Source: Pachypanchax playfairii (taxonomy: Eukaryota; Chordata; Actinopteri; Cyprinodontiformes; Aplocheilidae). Taken from it: a stretch of 64,000 bases of DNA. Shown here in pieces: positions 11,768-23,005 of this stretch (position 1 is its first letter; each line of letters begins with the position of its first letter). The stretch is taken from positions 2,268,418 through 2,332,417 of the forward strand of contig SSNP01000010.1 of the NCBI GenBank assembly GCA_006937955.1, written 5' to 3'. The notes under the pieces are model-generated. The model was not told the DNA's origin. It saw only the letters and a list, made by a program, of their open reading frames with translations, and made no database searches. A program made the position numbers and the translations under genes.

Positions 11768-14700
11768 GTGATGGAGAGGTGATGGAGGGGTGATGCTAGG
11801 GGTGATGAAGGGGTGATGGAGGGGTGAGGGGGGGTGATGGAGAGGTGATGGAGGGGTGATGGTGAGGTGATGGAGGGGTGATGGAGGGGTGATGGTGAGG
11901 TGATGGAGAGGTGATGGGGAGGTGATGGTGAGGTGATGGAGAGGTGATGGAGGGGTGATGGAGAGGTGATGGAGAGGTGATGGAGGGGTGATAGAGAGGT
12001 GATGGAGGGGTGATGGTGAGGTGATGGAGGGGTGATGGTGAGGTGATGGAGAGGTGATGGTGAGGTGATGGAGGGGAGATGGAGAGGTGATAGAGGGGTG
12101 ATGGTGAGGGTGATGGAGAGGTGATGGAGGGGTGATGCTAGGGGTGATGGAGAGGTGATGGAGAGGTGATGGAGAGGTGATGGAGAGGGGAGGGAGGGGT
12201 GAGGGAGAGGTGATGGAGGGGTGATGGAGGGGTGATGGAGGGGTGATGGAGAGGTGATGGAGGGGTGATGGAGGGGTGATGGAGGGGTGATGGAGGGGTG
12301 ATGGTGAGGTGATGGAGAGGTGATGGAGAGGTGATGGAGGGGTGATGGAGGGGTGATGGAGAGGTGATGGAGGGGTGATGCTAGGGGTGATGAAGGGGTG
12401 AGGGAGGGGTGATGGAGGGGTGATGGAGAGGTGATGAAGGGGTGATGGAGGGGTGATGGAGAGGAGATGGAGGGGTGATGGTGAGGTGATGGAGAGGTGA
12501 TGGAGAGGTGATGCTAGGGGTGATGGAGGAGTGATGGAGGGGTGATGGAGGGGTGATGGAGAGGTGATGGAGGGGTGATGGAGGGGTGATGGAGAGGTGA
12601 TGAAGGGGTGAGGGAGGGGTGATGGAGGGGTGAGGGAGAGGTGATGGAGGGGGATGGAGGGGTGATGGAGGGGTGATGGTGAGGTGATGGAGAGGTGATG
12701 CTAGGGGTGATGGAGAGGTGATGGAGGGGTGATGGAGAGGTGATGGAGGGGTGATGGAGGGGTGATGGAGGGGTCATGGAGGAGTGATGGAGGGGTGATG
12801 GAGGGGTGATGGAGGGGTGATGGTGAGGTGATGGAGAGGTGATGGAGGGGTGATGGAGAGGTGATGGAGAGGTGATGGAGAGGTGATGGAGGGGGGATGG
12901 AGAGGTGATGCGAGGGGTGATGGAGAGGTGATGGAGGGGTGATGCTAGGGGTGATGGAGAGGTGATGGAGAGGTGATGGAGAGGTGATGGAGGGGTGATG
13001 GGGGGGGGATGGAGGGGTGATGGAGAGATGATGGAGGGGTGATGGAGGGGTGATGGAGAGGTGATGGAGGGGTGATGGAGGGTGATAGAGAGGGGATGGA
13101 GGGGTGATGGAGGGGTGATGGAGGGGGGATGGAGAGGTGATGGAGGGGTGATGGAGAGGTGATGGAGGGGTGATGGAGAGGTGATGGAGAGGTTATGGAG
13201 GGGTGATGGGAGGGGTGATGCTAGGGGCGATAGAGAGGTGATGGAGGGGTGATGGAGAGGTGATGGAGGGGTGATAGAGAGGTGATGGAGGGGTGATGGT
13301 GAGGTGATGGAGGGGTGATGGTGAGGTGATGGAGGGGAGATGGAGAGGTGATAGAGGGGTGATGGTGAGGTGATGGAGGGGTGATGGAGGGGTCATGGAG
13401 GAGTGATGGGGGGGTGATGGAGGGGTGATGGAGGGGTGATGGGGAGGTGATGGAGGGGTGATGGAGAGGTGATGGAGGGGTGATGGAGGGGTGATGGAGA
13501 GGTGATGGAGGGGTGATGGAGAGGTGATGAAGGGGTGATGGAGGGGTGATGGAGAGGTGATGGAGGGGTGATAGAGAGGTGATGGAGGGGTGATGGTGAG
13601 GTGATGGAGAGGTGATGGAGAGGTGATGGAGGGGTGATAGAGAGGGGATGGAGGGGTGATGGAGAGGTGATGGAGGGGTGATGGAGAGGTGATGGAGGGG
13701 TGTGGAGGGGTGATGGAGGGGTGATGGGGGGGGGAGGGAGGGGTGATGGAGGGGTGATGGGGGGGTGAGGGAGGGGTGATGGAGGGGTGATGGAGGGGTG
13801 ATGGAGAGGTGATGGAGGGGTGATGGAGGGGTGATGGAGAGGTGATGGAGGGGTGATGGAGAGGTGATGGAGGGGTGATGGAGAGGTGATGAAGGGGTGA
13901 TGGAGGGGTGATGGAGAGGTGATGGAGGGGTGATAGAGAGGTGATGGAGGGGTGATGGTGAGGTGATGGAGGGGGGATGGAGGGGTGAGGGAGGGGTGAT
14001 GGAGAGGTGATGGAGAGATGATGGTGAGGTGATGGAGGGGTGATGGGGGGGGATGGGGGGGTGAGGGGGGGGTGATGGAGGGGTGATGGAGAGGTGATGG
14101 AGGGGTGATGGAGAGGTGATGGAGGGGTGATGGAGAGGTGATGAAGGGGTGATGGAGGGGTGATGGAGAGGTGATGGAGGGGTGATAGAGAGGTGATGGA
14201 GGGGTGATGGAGGGGGGATGGAGAGGTGATGGAGGGGGGATAGAGAGGTGATGGAGGGGTGATGGAGAGGTGATGGAGGGGTGATGGAAGGGTGATGCTA
14301 GGGGTGATGGAGAGGTGATGGAGAGATGATGGTGAGGTGATGGAGGGGTGATGGAGGGGTGATGTAGGGGTGATGGAGGGGTGATGGAGGGGTGATGGGG
14401 GGGTGATGGGGGGGTGATGGAGGGGTGATGAAGGGGTGATGGAGGGGTGATGGAGAGGTGATGGAGGGGTGATAGAGAGGTGATGGAGGGGTGATGGTGA
14501 GGTGATGGAGGGGAGATGGAGAGGTGATAGAGGGGTGATGGTGAGGTGATGGAGGGGTGATGGAAGGGTGATGCTAGGGGTGATGGAGAGGTGATGGAGA
14601 GATGATGGAGAGGTGATGGAGGGGTGATGGAGGGGTGATGGAGGGGTGATAGAGGGGTGATGGAGGGGTGATGGAGAGGTGATGGGAGGGTGATGGAGGG

Positions 14701-15011
14701 GTGATGGAGGGGTGATGGAGAGGTGATGGAGGGGTGATGGAGGGGTGATGGAGAGGTGATGAAGGGGTGATGGAGGGGTGATGGAGAGGTGATGGAGGGG
14801 TGATAGAGAGGGGATGGAGGGGTGATGGTGAGGTGATGGAGGGGTGATGGGAGGGGTGATGCTAGGGGTGATGGAGAGGTTATGGAGGAGTGATGGAGAG
14901 GTGATGGAGGGGTGATGGAGGGGTGATGGAGGGGTGATGGAGAGGTGATAGAGGGGTGATAGAGGGGGGATGGAAGGGGTGATGAAGGGTGATGAAAGGG
15001 TGATGGAAGAG
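11768..15011. repeat. Minisatellite B, same 11-bp unit as A
   Basis: About 3.24 kb of the same 11-bp unit and variants as array A (roughly 295 copies), including the 12-bp GATGCTAGGGGT form. Its last bases (GGATGGAAGGGGTGATGAAG onward) match the end of array A, but the order of variant units before that differs. It is shorter than A by about 2.1 kb. Minus-strand ORFs of 87 and 650 codons are repeat artefacts. Confidence 0.97.
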
Positions 15012-16687
15012 TGATGACAACAGAATAATTTAACTAGTAAGGCTACAAAAAGCCAGAGACCCTGTATAGCCTGAATTTCACTGTGTTTTATTGGTACTAG
15101 AGCATAAAGTGAGTATGAACTAGATGTAAATGAGCGCAAAGGCACAACATGTAACAGTTTAGTGTTAATATTGTTACACTGAGTACAAGCTGTTGTTCAG
15201 ATGTCATAACAGGAATTTTTTGAGCTCCTGAGAGACTCGTTCTTTTACAAATGTCAACTGAAGTAGTGTCTAGACTTCAGGGGCTTGATTTCATATATCT
15301 GTTACCATAGAAGTGTCTGCAACACTCTATGAGTTGAGCAGATGCTTAAATACTTTTGGTAGTACATTGTAGAAATAAAGTGTAAATGTTATTAGGATGA
15401 GTTATATAAAGTATATCAGCTGATTTAGGCCTCTTCCCACAGAGTGAGGACTCCTCCTCCACTGTGTCGCTGTGTGTAATTTTGTGATGTAAATTACTCT
15501 GTTACTGGCTATTAGTAGACATGTTGGTGGTCGGTGGAAAAAAATCTTCAGCTGTTTTTAATCCCAGTCTGCTTCCATTTCTCTCCGTGTCTGAAGACAA
15601 CAAAGAAAATCATTTGGCAGGTTTGAAATTCAGATTAAATGTGTTATCACAGATCCGTTCTGAGGTGGATTCAGTTTCCCTGCAGATACGGTGGAGACAC
15701 AGTGTCTCCTCCAGGGCCTAAAGTTAGCTCTGTGAAGCTGACCCCCCACCCACTTGAAAAGTGCAGGTAAATAGGCTGCTCGGTTAGTACTTCGTTTGTG
15801 CTGAATGTGCAGGTAAAATTATCGTTTGTGCTGCTATGGTTTCTGAGATATTAAACTTTATTTTGTAGGTCATTCAGAGTTCACCATCCACCCCCTCCCC
15901 CCCCAGACCGTTTCAAAACAGACCATGTCGGATTTAACACCTGCACGCAAACATGGACCGCTGGTTAAAACAGAAATCTAACAACGAAGGGGAACCTGCT
16001 CCAAAAAAACTTTACAAGAAATCCCCAGTGCGGAAGGCAGCAAGGTAGGAATGGAAAGAGATGAGACAGAAAGGACAGAGGACCAAACAGAGTGTGGGAG
16101 AAACCCCCTCCAAAACTAATTACTATGAGCTAACAGAGACATTAATGTATACAGTTTCAATCATGTTTGATGCCACAGCAACAGAAACTCTTTATGTAAT
16201 TTGGATGAATGAAAATTCATCAGTTTAAGATAAAAGAATTCAGAGACAGAAATCAGAGAGACAAGAGGATGGAGACAGGAGATAAAGATGCAGCCCAGAG
16301 AATTGGACAACAAACTTCTGCAATGTAAATAGTTCAGATAATTTCTAATGCCAGTGCAGCAAAAAGGAGCATTTTTTATTTGATTTTTATATTTCAAAGT
16401 TAAATTATAATGGAGAAAGATTCAGTGTTAGAGGCCAAGAAAAGGAAGATTAAAAAATAAAGTTAATAAATGCATTAATCTGAGGTAAGAATACAACAAT
16501 GTTGTTATGCTGTTAATAAAGTTTATATTTATATATTATATATTATATAGCGATTTGGGAGTTTATCTCTACAAAAAAAAAATGATACACTTGATGTATC
16601 AGCGTCGGAATTAAATTGGACTCCAAACAGTCCGCCTCCTTATATTGTTTCCTCCTCTTTGATTTCTTGCTTGTATGTTCTCTCAAT

Positions 16688-16752
16688 GTAAGTCGTTTTG
16701 GATAAAAGCGTCTGCTAAATGACAGTAGTAGTAGTAGTAGTAGTAGTAGTAT
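16688..16752 (+). repeat. Teleost repeat tail plus (TAG)n, copy 2
   Basis: Same as 10,082-10,146, carried by the second module copy. Confidence 0.6.
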
Positions 16753-17392
16753 TTGTTTTTTTAACTTCTGTGTGAGGAAAGAGATCAAGCAAAGGAAATG
16801 AAACAAAGACAAGAGCATTGAAGATGAGAATGCTGCAGGAGTCCAATGAAAGCTGCCCATAAACGTGATGTAAGGTATGATTAGTACAACATAAGACCCG
16901 CAAACCCGGTAATACTCCCCCCCCCATATATATAAATCCCCCCATACGGACATATGTGAGGGGGGAATTGCCCCGTGAATTTCAGGCCCTATCCTCTCAT
17001 GCAGGTAACACGCTGCTCTTGTTTCTTGACTCAGTTTAGCTCAACAATTGATCATCTATCAGTAAAAAGAACAAAAAGGAGTTGACCAGATCACCTGAAT
17101 GAATTAAAATCTGCTCTGGTGAGCCTCTGCGTATATATTCTTCTTTTATTTAACCTTAGTATTTGTCTGTATCTACTCTTGTTAATGAATTTGGCATTTC
17201 TCTAGTAAAAGCTTTTCAAATTTATACTGTAAAATATGACAATTGCAGATTTATTGAGGGTAAAAAAAGAAACCATAAGTAGTTTGTAATTCCTTAGCCT
17301 TTGAAACAAAAAAACGTTTTTGATTATTTTACATTAAAATGTTGAATAAAGACATGAGACATAAATGGATGCAGTTCATTTTGAATCCTTAA

Positions 17393-17973
17393 AGAGGCCA
17401 TTTCATACACATTTCAGGACTTTGTGGTTATTTCTTAAGTATTAACCAGTAATATGAAACATCTAAAAAACATCAGGAAACACTGATTAAAAGACCATTC
17501 AATCTGTATGCGTTAAAATTCGGGTGGTTCCGGCTCCTTCCGTCAGGCTGCTTTGGGCAGCAGCTCGTTCATATTCATAATTTGAAATTGCTGGACTCTG
17601 ATTGGCTAACAAACTAGCCTATGAGAGCAAGGTGTACTGTTTCCCGTCCCGCTGTGCACGGCAACAGCAGACGTAGTCTCTTCCTGTTTGCTACGTCTTG
17701 TGCTACAGCTTTTAGCCAGCAGCATGATAGGCGTGGTTTCAACTGCAGGAGCTGCCTGAATACAAATGAACAAAGGAGTTGTGATGAAACAGATACAGGC
17801 CGTTCGAACTTGGTAGAACTCGGGTTTTATCACCACCTGCGTAGTTTGAGAGATAAAAACTGAAAGAGAAGTTGTTGACCTGTTTTCACACCCACTATGA
17901 AGGTAAGAACACCTGTGGAGCTAAAATATTCAACAGAAACCTCAGAAAAACTGTTTTTAATGGAAGGGCCTCT
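17393..17973. mobile_element. TTAA-flanked non-autonomous DNA element, family 1, copy 2
   Basis: A 581-bp copy with TTAA at 17,389-17,392 and 17,974-17,977. It is one base longer than copy 1 because of an extra G in the CTTTGGGCAGCAG stretch. It was copied with the module, not by its own insertion. Confidence 0.8.
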
Positions 17974-18365
17974 TTAAAGTGTTACATTTTTAATTGTTTG
18001 TTAATTGTTAAATTGTTTTAGTGTTTGTTTTAAATGCTGGAAAAAGAGGTTTGTGATATTTTAGATGGTAGAAATGTTTTCTGTTTCTGTTAGACTAACT
18101 GATCGTTGAGAAGTTTCTCCTCATTCTTCAAACTGACATAACTCAAGACATTATCTGCTATCGGCAATTTAAGTGTGTTGCAACTTTTCTCTGTGTGAAA
18201 TGTGAAAAAACCTGTTCTCTCTGAATTTTCTTGGTATTAGTTCAGATTCACAGAAAGTTTGAAAAACAGGTTTTACATGATAGAAAGTCTCACGTTAAAA
18301 ACAAAAACCTCACAATGGTTAGAATATCTTGGGATTAGCATTTTAAATGTTGTTTGACACTGCAG

Positions 18366-18488
18366 AGCGACGAGAGAGGAGACGTCTGCTTCCCCGAGCA
18401 GAAGATCAGCACATTCAGCCTGAAGACTGCGGCTCTGAGCAGGAGACACAGCGCTGATGAGGACTGTTTGATGAAAAACTGTTTTTAA
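18366..18488 (+). other. Exon-like GC-rich segment after a TGCAG acceptor
   Basis: Directly after GTTTGACACTGCAG the plus strand is GC-rich and open for 40 codons in frame 1 (SDERGDVCFPEQKISTFS..., stop TAA 18,486-18,488), with another frame open for about 29 codons. An AATAAA lies downstream near 18,671. It could be a terminal exon of an unknown plus-strand gene. Against that, from about 18,470 it matches the right end of the family 1 TTAA element (CTGTTTTTAATGGAA...CCTCTTT), so it may be part of an older mobile element. No protein family recognised. Confidence 0.25.
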
Positions 18489-19144
18489 TGGAATGACCTC
18501 TTTATAATAATCAATAAGCCTTAAAACTGAAATGTATACAAATATTCATTAAACTGATCATTTTACAACCGTATTTAACTTGTTTATAAGTTTTTTAATC
18601 AGGACCTGTTGATGTGATCAGATGCCTTTTGTGCTTTGAGATGACTTTTATTGGGATGTGATGCTCTTTGAATAAACTGAACTGAATGAAGTTAAAAACT
18701 CACTCTGATCATCTTTTGATCTATTTTAAAACCTCTCAGTGGTCTTGAAGTGATGATTATGGTGTTTTTACCCAAAATCACAAAATCTGTCCCGTTTACT
18801 AGGAAGTAGTTTCTACATAGCAGCAGTAGCTTATTAGCAATTCGTCTCTGTGCTGTGGGCGGAACCATTAGTGTGTCTGTTTGTGCTAGTGGAGCAGGAG
18901 TTTGTGACCCGCACAGTAGATTTCCTACATCACAAATCCAGTCTCTTTTAGATGCATTTTAGTGTCTGCTACTAATTCATATGATTTTGATGCAGAAATA
19001 GTAAGAAATGCAATTTTGAGCATAACTTTCTCAAGCTACGTCCTCTAGCATCAGAACATGAAAAACATGTTTTTCATCGGAGGCGGTCTTACAGAATAAC
19101 CAAAACAACCCCAACTCACAATGAAACAAAACCAAACAGAAATT

Positions 19145-19440
19145 AATTTCATCATCATCATCATCATGTTTATTTGTATAGAACATTTAAAAACGACATG
19201 AGAGCCGACCAAAGCGCTGAACAAAACATATAATAAAAAAGCAGATAAAAATAGAATAAAAATGCAATTAAAACAAGCAGTTTGGATGGGAAGAGAAAAA
19301 AAAAGATTATACTGAATTGAAAAGCAACGTGTTAAAATGAGTTTTTAACTGAGACTTAAAAAGTGAAAGAGATGAGGAAAGTCTAATTGGGAGCCCCGCT
19401 CCCCACGGGACTTACAGCGGGGTGCGCTGCACAGAACCAA
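19145..19440. repeat. Dispersed repeat fragment with (ATC)n head
   Basis: An ATCATC run is followed by TTTATTTGTATAGAACATTT and CAAAGCGCTGAACAAAAC, a layout common in teleost dispersed repeats (a low-level repeat starting TTTATTTGTATAGCAC). Recognition is by eye only. Confidence 0.45.
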
Positions 19441-19770
19441 GGAACCAAAGACATGGACAGGCAGGATGTTTGTGCAGACATCTGAACAAATCCCAAAACG
19501 TTTATTCTTCTGCTGTGTTTCTTATTTATTAGCAAATATCAAACCAAACCTAGGTGTGAAGAAGCTTTGCTTTTGTCAAATATATAATAATTAACGTATG
19601 AATTGATGAGTAATTTGGTGATTATTTTCAAACTCCAGCTCTTATAGGCTGTATTTAGTTCATGTGGAGTGTGTTGGGAGAAAATGTACTTTCTTGCGTT
19701 GCTTCACTCAAGAATACTTAAACAGAAACTATTTTGATATATGATGGAGGACAAGTGAACAAGTATTACT

Positions 19771-20170
19771 CACTCTCAGAAATAGAGGTACGAGACAAGA
19801 AGCGACAAGAAGGGTACAAATTCTTGTCGCTGGGGGTGTACCCTGTAGTCCAGGTCCATTTTTGTACCTTAAGAAGTTGTTCCACTAAAACTGTAAAATT
19901 ATGCCACATTTTGAAGTTTAAAACCAACATTCTGAAACATAATATTGAAAATGATGGATGAAACTCAATAAAATGGAGATTAACCAGCCTTGGTCAGGGT
20001 TGCAGGTGCAGTTGAAATGGTACAAATTTGTACTTTATATCAATTTGAACCCTCTAAGAGGCATTTCTGACCTTTTAAAGACCAATATTGTACTTTAAAG
20101 GGAACATTTTAAAACAATTTACCTATAGGTACAAAAATGTCCTTGTCTCGTACCTCTATTTCTGAGAGTG
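19771..20170. mobile_element. Non-autonomous DNA element, TIR CACTCTCAGAAATAGAGG
   Basis: A 400-bp element with inverted ends: CACTCTCAGAAATAGAGGTA at the left and its complement, ending CTGAGAGTG, at the right. The inverted repeats extend about 29 bases, through GGTACGAGACAAG. No coding capacity; the 75-codon plus ORF here is chance. Target duplication not clear. A relative in the opposite orientation with a nested insertion lies at 36,433-37,571. Confidence 0.85.
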
Positions 20171-20528
20171 CTACATAAAATACCTCACAAATGACTGCAG
20201 ATCTGAGTTACTTGTTTTCACATTGTGTTATGATCTTTATGATTTTTCATGTAAAGCAGATCCTTTTGTTTGGGAAAAAATCAGTTGTCATTGTTCAGAC
20301 TTATTACTCCTATTTGCCCCATATTAATGCGTAATCTCTGCACAAAAGTTTCCATACCTAAATTGCTGCCAGCTGTAGCTCTTAAGTTTTTAGGGTGACT
20401 GGTTGGCATAAAAATTATGTATTGGACGTTTTGATTGAGAAGAAATGCTTTCCAACGATGTATAACTTGCTGGTATTGATGTAAAATTGATGCTACCTAG
20501 TCCGGTACAGTGGCAAGCATGGCATTAA

Positions 20529-21095
20529 AGAGGCCCTTCCATTAAAAACAGTTTTTCTGAGGTTTCTGTTGAATATTTTAGCTCCACAGGTGTTCTTACC
20601 TTCATAGTGGGTGTGAAAACAGGTCAACAACTTCTCTTTCAGTTTTTATCTCTCAAACTACGCGGGTGGCGATAACACCCGAGTTCTCCTGAGTTTGAAC
20701 GGCCTGTATCTGTTTCGTCACAACTCCTTTGTTCGTTAGTATTCATCAGCTCCAGCAGCTGAAACCACGCCTAGCATGCTGCTGGCTAAAAGCTGTAGCA
20801 TAAGACGTAGCAAACAGGAAGACACGACGTCTGCTGTTGCTATGCACAGCGGGGCAGGAAACAGTACACCTTGCTCTCATAGGCTAGTTTGTTAGCCAAT
20901 CAGAGTCAAGCAAATTTGAATAATGAATATGAACGAGCCGGAAGGAGCCGGAACCACCTGAATTTTAATGCAGACATATTGAAAGGTCTGTTAATCAGTG
21001 TTTCCTGGCGTTTTTTAGATATAAAGTGTTCCATATTACTGGTTAATACTTAAGAAATAACCACAAAGTCCTGAAATGTGTATGAAATGGCCTCT
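20529..21095. mobile_element. TTAA-flanked non-autonomous DNA element, family 1, copy 3 (inverted)
   Basis: A 567-bp copy in the opposite orientation to copies 1 and 2, with TTAA at 20,525-20,528 and 21,096-21,099. It differs from them at many sites and by small indels, so it is an independent insertion. It confirms the element ends. Confidence 0.85.
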
Positions 21096-21857
21096 TTAAA
21101 ATCAATGGAAATGTTAATATTTTTAAAAATAATAAATAAATCTACTCAGAATTATTGTTTCTGTTCTAAAAGAGTCTTTCAAAGTTTATTTACTGTTTTT
21201 TAGTTCCAAAACAAACCCACAGACTCTAAATGATGGTATTAAACTAAATTCAGAATTGCAGCAGAGATTCATTGAATGGAAACCTGCAAGTAACATGACA
21301 ATTTACATTTAAACTCAAGGAGCTTCCTGGAAGTCCAGCCTCACTTCACTATACGTTGACACTTTATTAAACAACATAATGACAGTTACTCAACTTGTTT
21401 TTCTTCCAACTGTCTGCTTCAGGCTATAATTAGTGGATTACATCTCGGGCCACCTGTTACATCAGAGCTGCTGGTGTCTTCAGGTGAAGAGTCAGACTTG
21501 TTAGTTTTAAGCACTCCAGGAAATATTCTCCCTCTTTCTCTGTTCCTGATCAGACACTCAGAGTTGACAGATTTAAATTTAAGCTCCCATTAGATGAAAT
21601 GCTCTGCTCTGAAATTTGAGTTGCTTCTTCAAGATAAACCCGCTTATTGACTCTAATTGAAGCTCTTGACTCTTGAAGGTCCTTTCAGACCGAGTCGCTG
21701 TCCATGGTAGCTCTGATCATCGAGACGGGCAATAAATATGAGAAATAAACACCGAATGGAAAAGATGTCAGAAGCAAGCAGCAACACCACTTCGGTGTTA
21801 ATCCTGAAAGGTATTCCCTAGTCCTCCAGTCGTACTAATTACAGCGTGTTTACTTAC

Positions 21858-21981
21858 TCTCGGTAATCTTCTGCAGCCCAAGGACGTCCTCGGGTGTTAT
21901 TACGGTATTTTTGCGCAATTCTTCTTCGGTTTTGACCGGGATCCCCATGTCTGATGAGCTGTAACCTTGCTGCACTTTCAT
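21858..21981 (-). CDS. unc119: unc119, first coding exon (partial gene)
   Basis: Minus-strand ATG at 21,981 opens 41 codons, MKVQQGYSSSDMGIPVKTEE through PEDVLGLQKITE, then one base before the donor A|GTAAGTA (phase 1). Human UNC119 also begins MKVKKG and reaches PEDVLGLQRIT just before the conserved YLCSPE block, so the match is at both ends; UNC119B starts differently. UNC119 is a PDE6D-like beta-sandwich chaperone that binds myristoylated photoreceptor and ciliary proteins and unloads them with ARL3. The remaining exons (YLCSPEDN onward) should lie at lower coordinates, but I could not find them between 1 and 21,858. They may be past the left edge, with an intron spanning the minisatellites, or missing. 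Human UNC119 and CRYBA1 share 17q11, consistent with the crystallin nearby. Confidence 0.85.
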
Positions 21982-23005
21982 GTCCAGCAGAATCGGATTG
22001 TTCTGTGTTCGACCCACCACGGATTGAGGCTTTATTCTGGATTATGTTGGCGCCGCTGCGGAAACAGATCAGATGTTGGTACTTAATTGCGTCGGAGCGT
22101 TTAGTAACGCGCTGGTGAAAAAAATCGTGCAGCAAACAATCCCCGTGCAGCTACAAGAAGAACTCATTTTCCATGCCTCCTCCCCTTCTAGATCCAGTTA
22201 AAAATGATAAATAAAGTCAGCCTGTAGCTCCCACCCTCTCCCACAAGCTCTTTAATCCAAATCCTGCTTTAAAACACGCGGTGCGCCGCTGCCGTCTGCT
22301 CCTTCTTCATCCAATTTCATGTTTCACCTCAGAGAAGACAAACATTTATATTTGCTTGTTAAAGTTATCGGACGTGATCTTGTGCAGCCAAAATTACACA
22401 CTTTAGGTAAATCGATGTAAAAACCGGTCGTCACAAACTTATGGTTTTCCGGTTCTGATTTTCCATAAAATGAAATTATAGTTAGTGCAGATATGATGTG
22501 AGAGAGTTTTACGTTCATATAAATGATTCCTTTGCACTTTATAAACTTCTAAAACCTATTCAAACACCTTTTAAAAGAGAAAGATGATTTAAGAGACTTA
22601 AGGTGATGGTTCCAGAGGGTTTTAAGTTTATTTTGCTTATTTACTGGTATTGTCACACATAACAAGCTCTTTGGTTTATGAAGCATTGTCAGAAAATGAA
22701 AATACCCAATGAACAGCTGATGTGTGGACCAAAATGCTTGTTTGGTCAGTGGAAAGTAGGTGGATAGTTTGAAGGTGGAGTAACGTTGAACCTTGAAGCA
22801 GATGAGCTTCAGCTGCAGAAGACAAAGTGCATCTATCAACTAAAACAGGAAACTCAGCCCAGTTTCATACAGCCGCCCCAGAATGGGACAATAACAGGTT
22901 GTTGTCTCGTCCAGTGAGTCTTGATCTGTGACGTATCAGTTTGATGTAAACAAACATAAGACTGGATCGACCCTGCCTTGAATGAAAGGTTCAAGCTACT
23001 GCTGG
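21982..23005. other. unc119 upstream region
   Basis: Holds the unc119 5' leader and presumably its promoter, with a GGCGCC-containing GC-richer patch at about 22,045-22,110. Beyond 22,320 it is AT-rich. Short minus ORFs (64 and 96 codons) show no known domain or splice structure. Confidence 0.4.

Larger units (their letters stand above)
15012..18365. repeat. Repeated flank, copy 2 of the 6.6 kb module
   Basis: Near-identical to 8406-11,758 (see that entry). It includes the same possible transposase exon (15,953-16,044), the (TAG)n tail and the TTAA element. Here the sequence continues past CACTGCAG into unique DNA, so this copy's right edge is the natural one and copy 1's right edge is the broken one. 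Confidence 0.95.

Noticed and set aside
13193..15145. 650-codon minus ORF whose start matches the 350-codon ORF of array A
   Set aside because: Same minisatellite artefact; the shared start is the repeated flank of the module, not a conserved gene.
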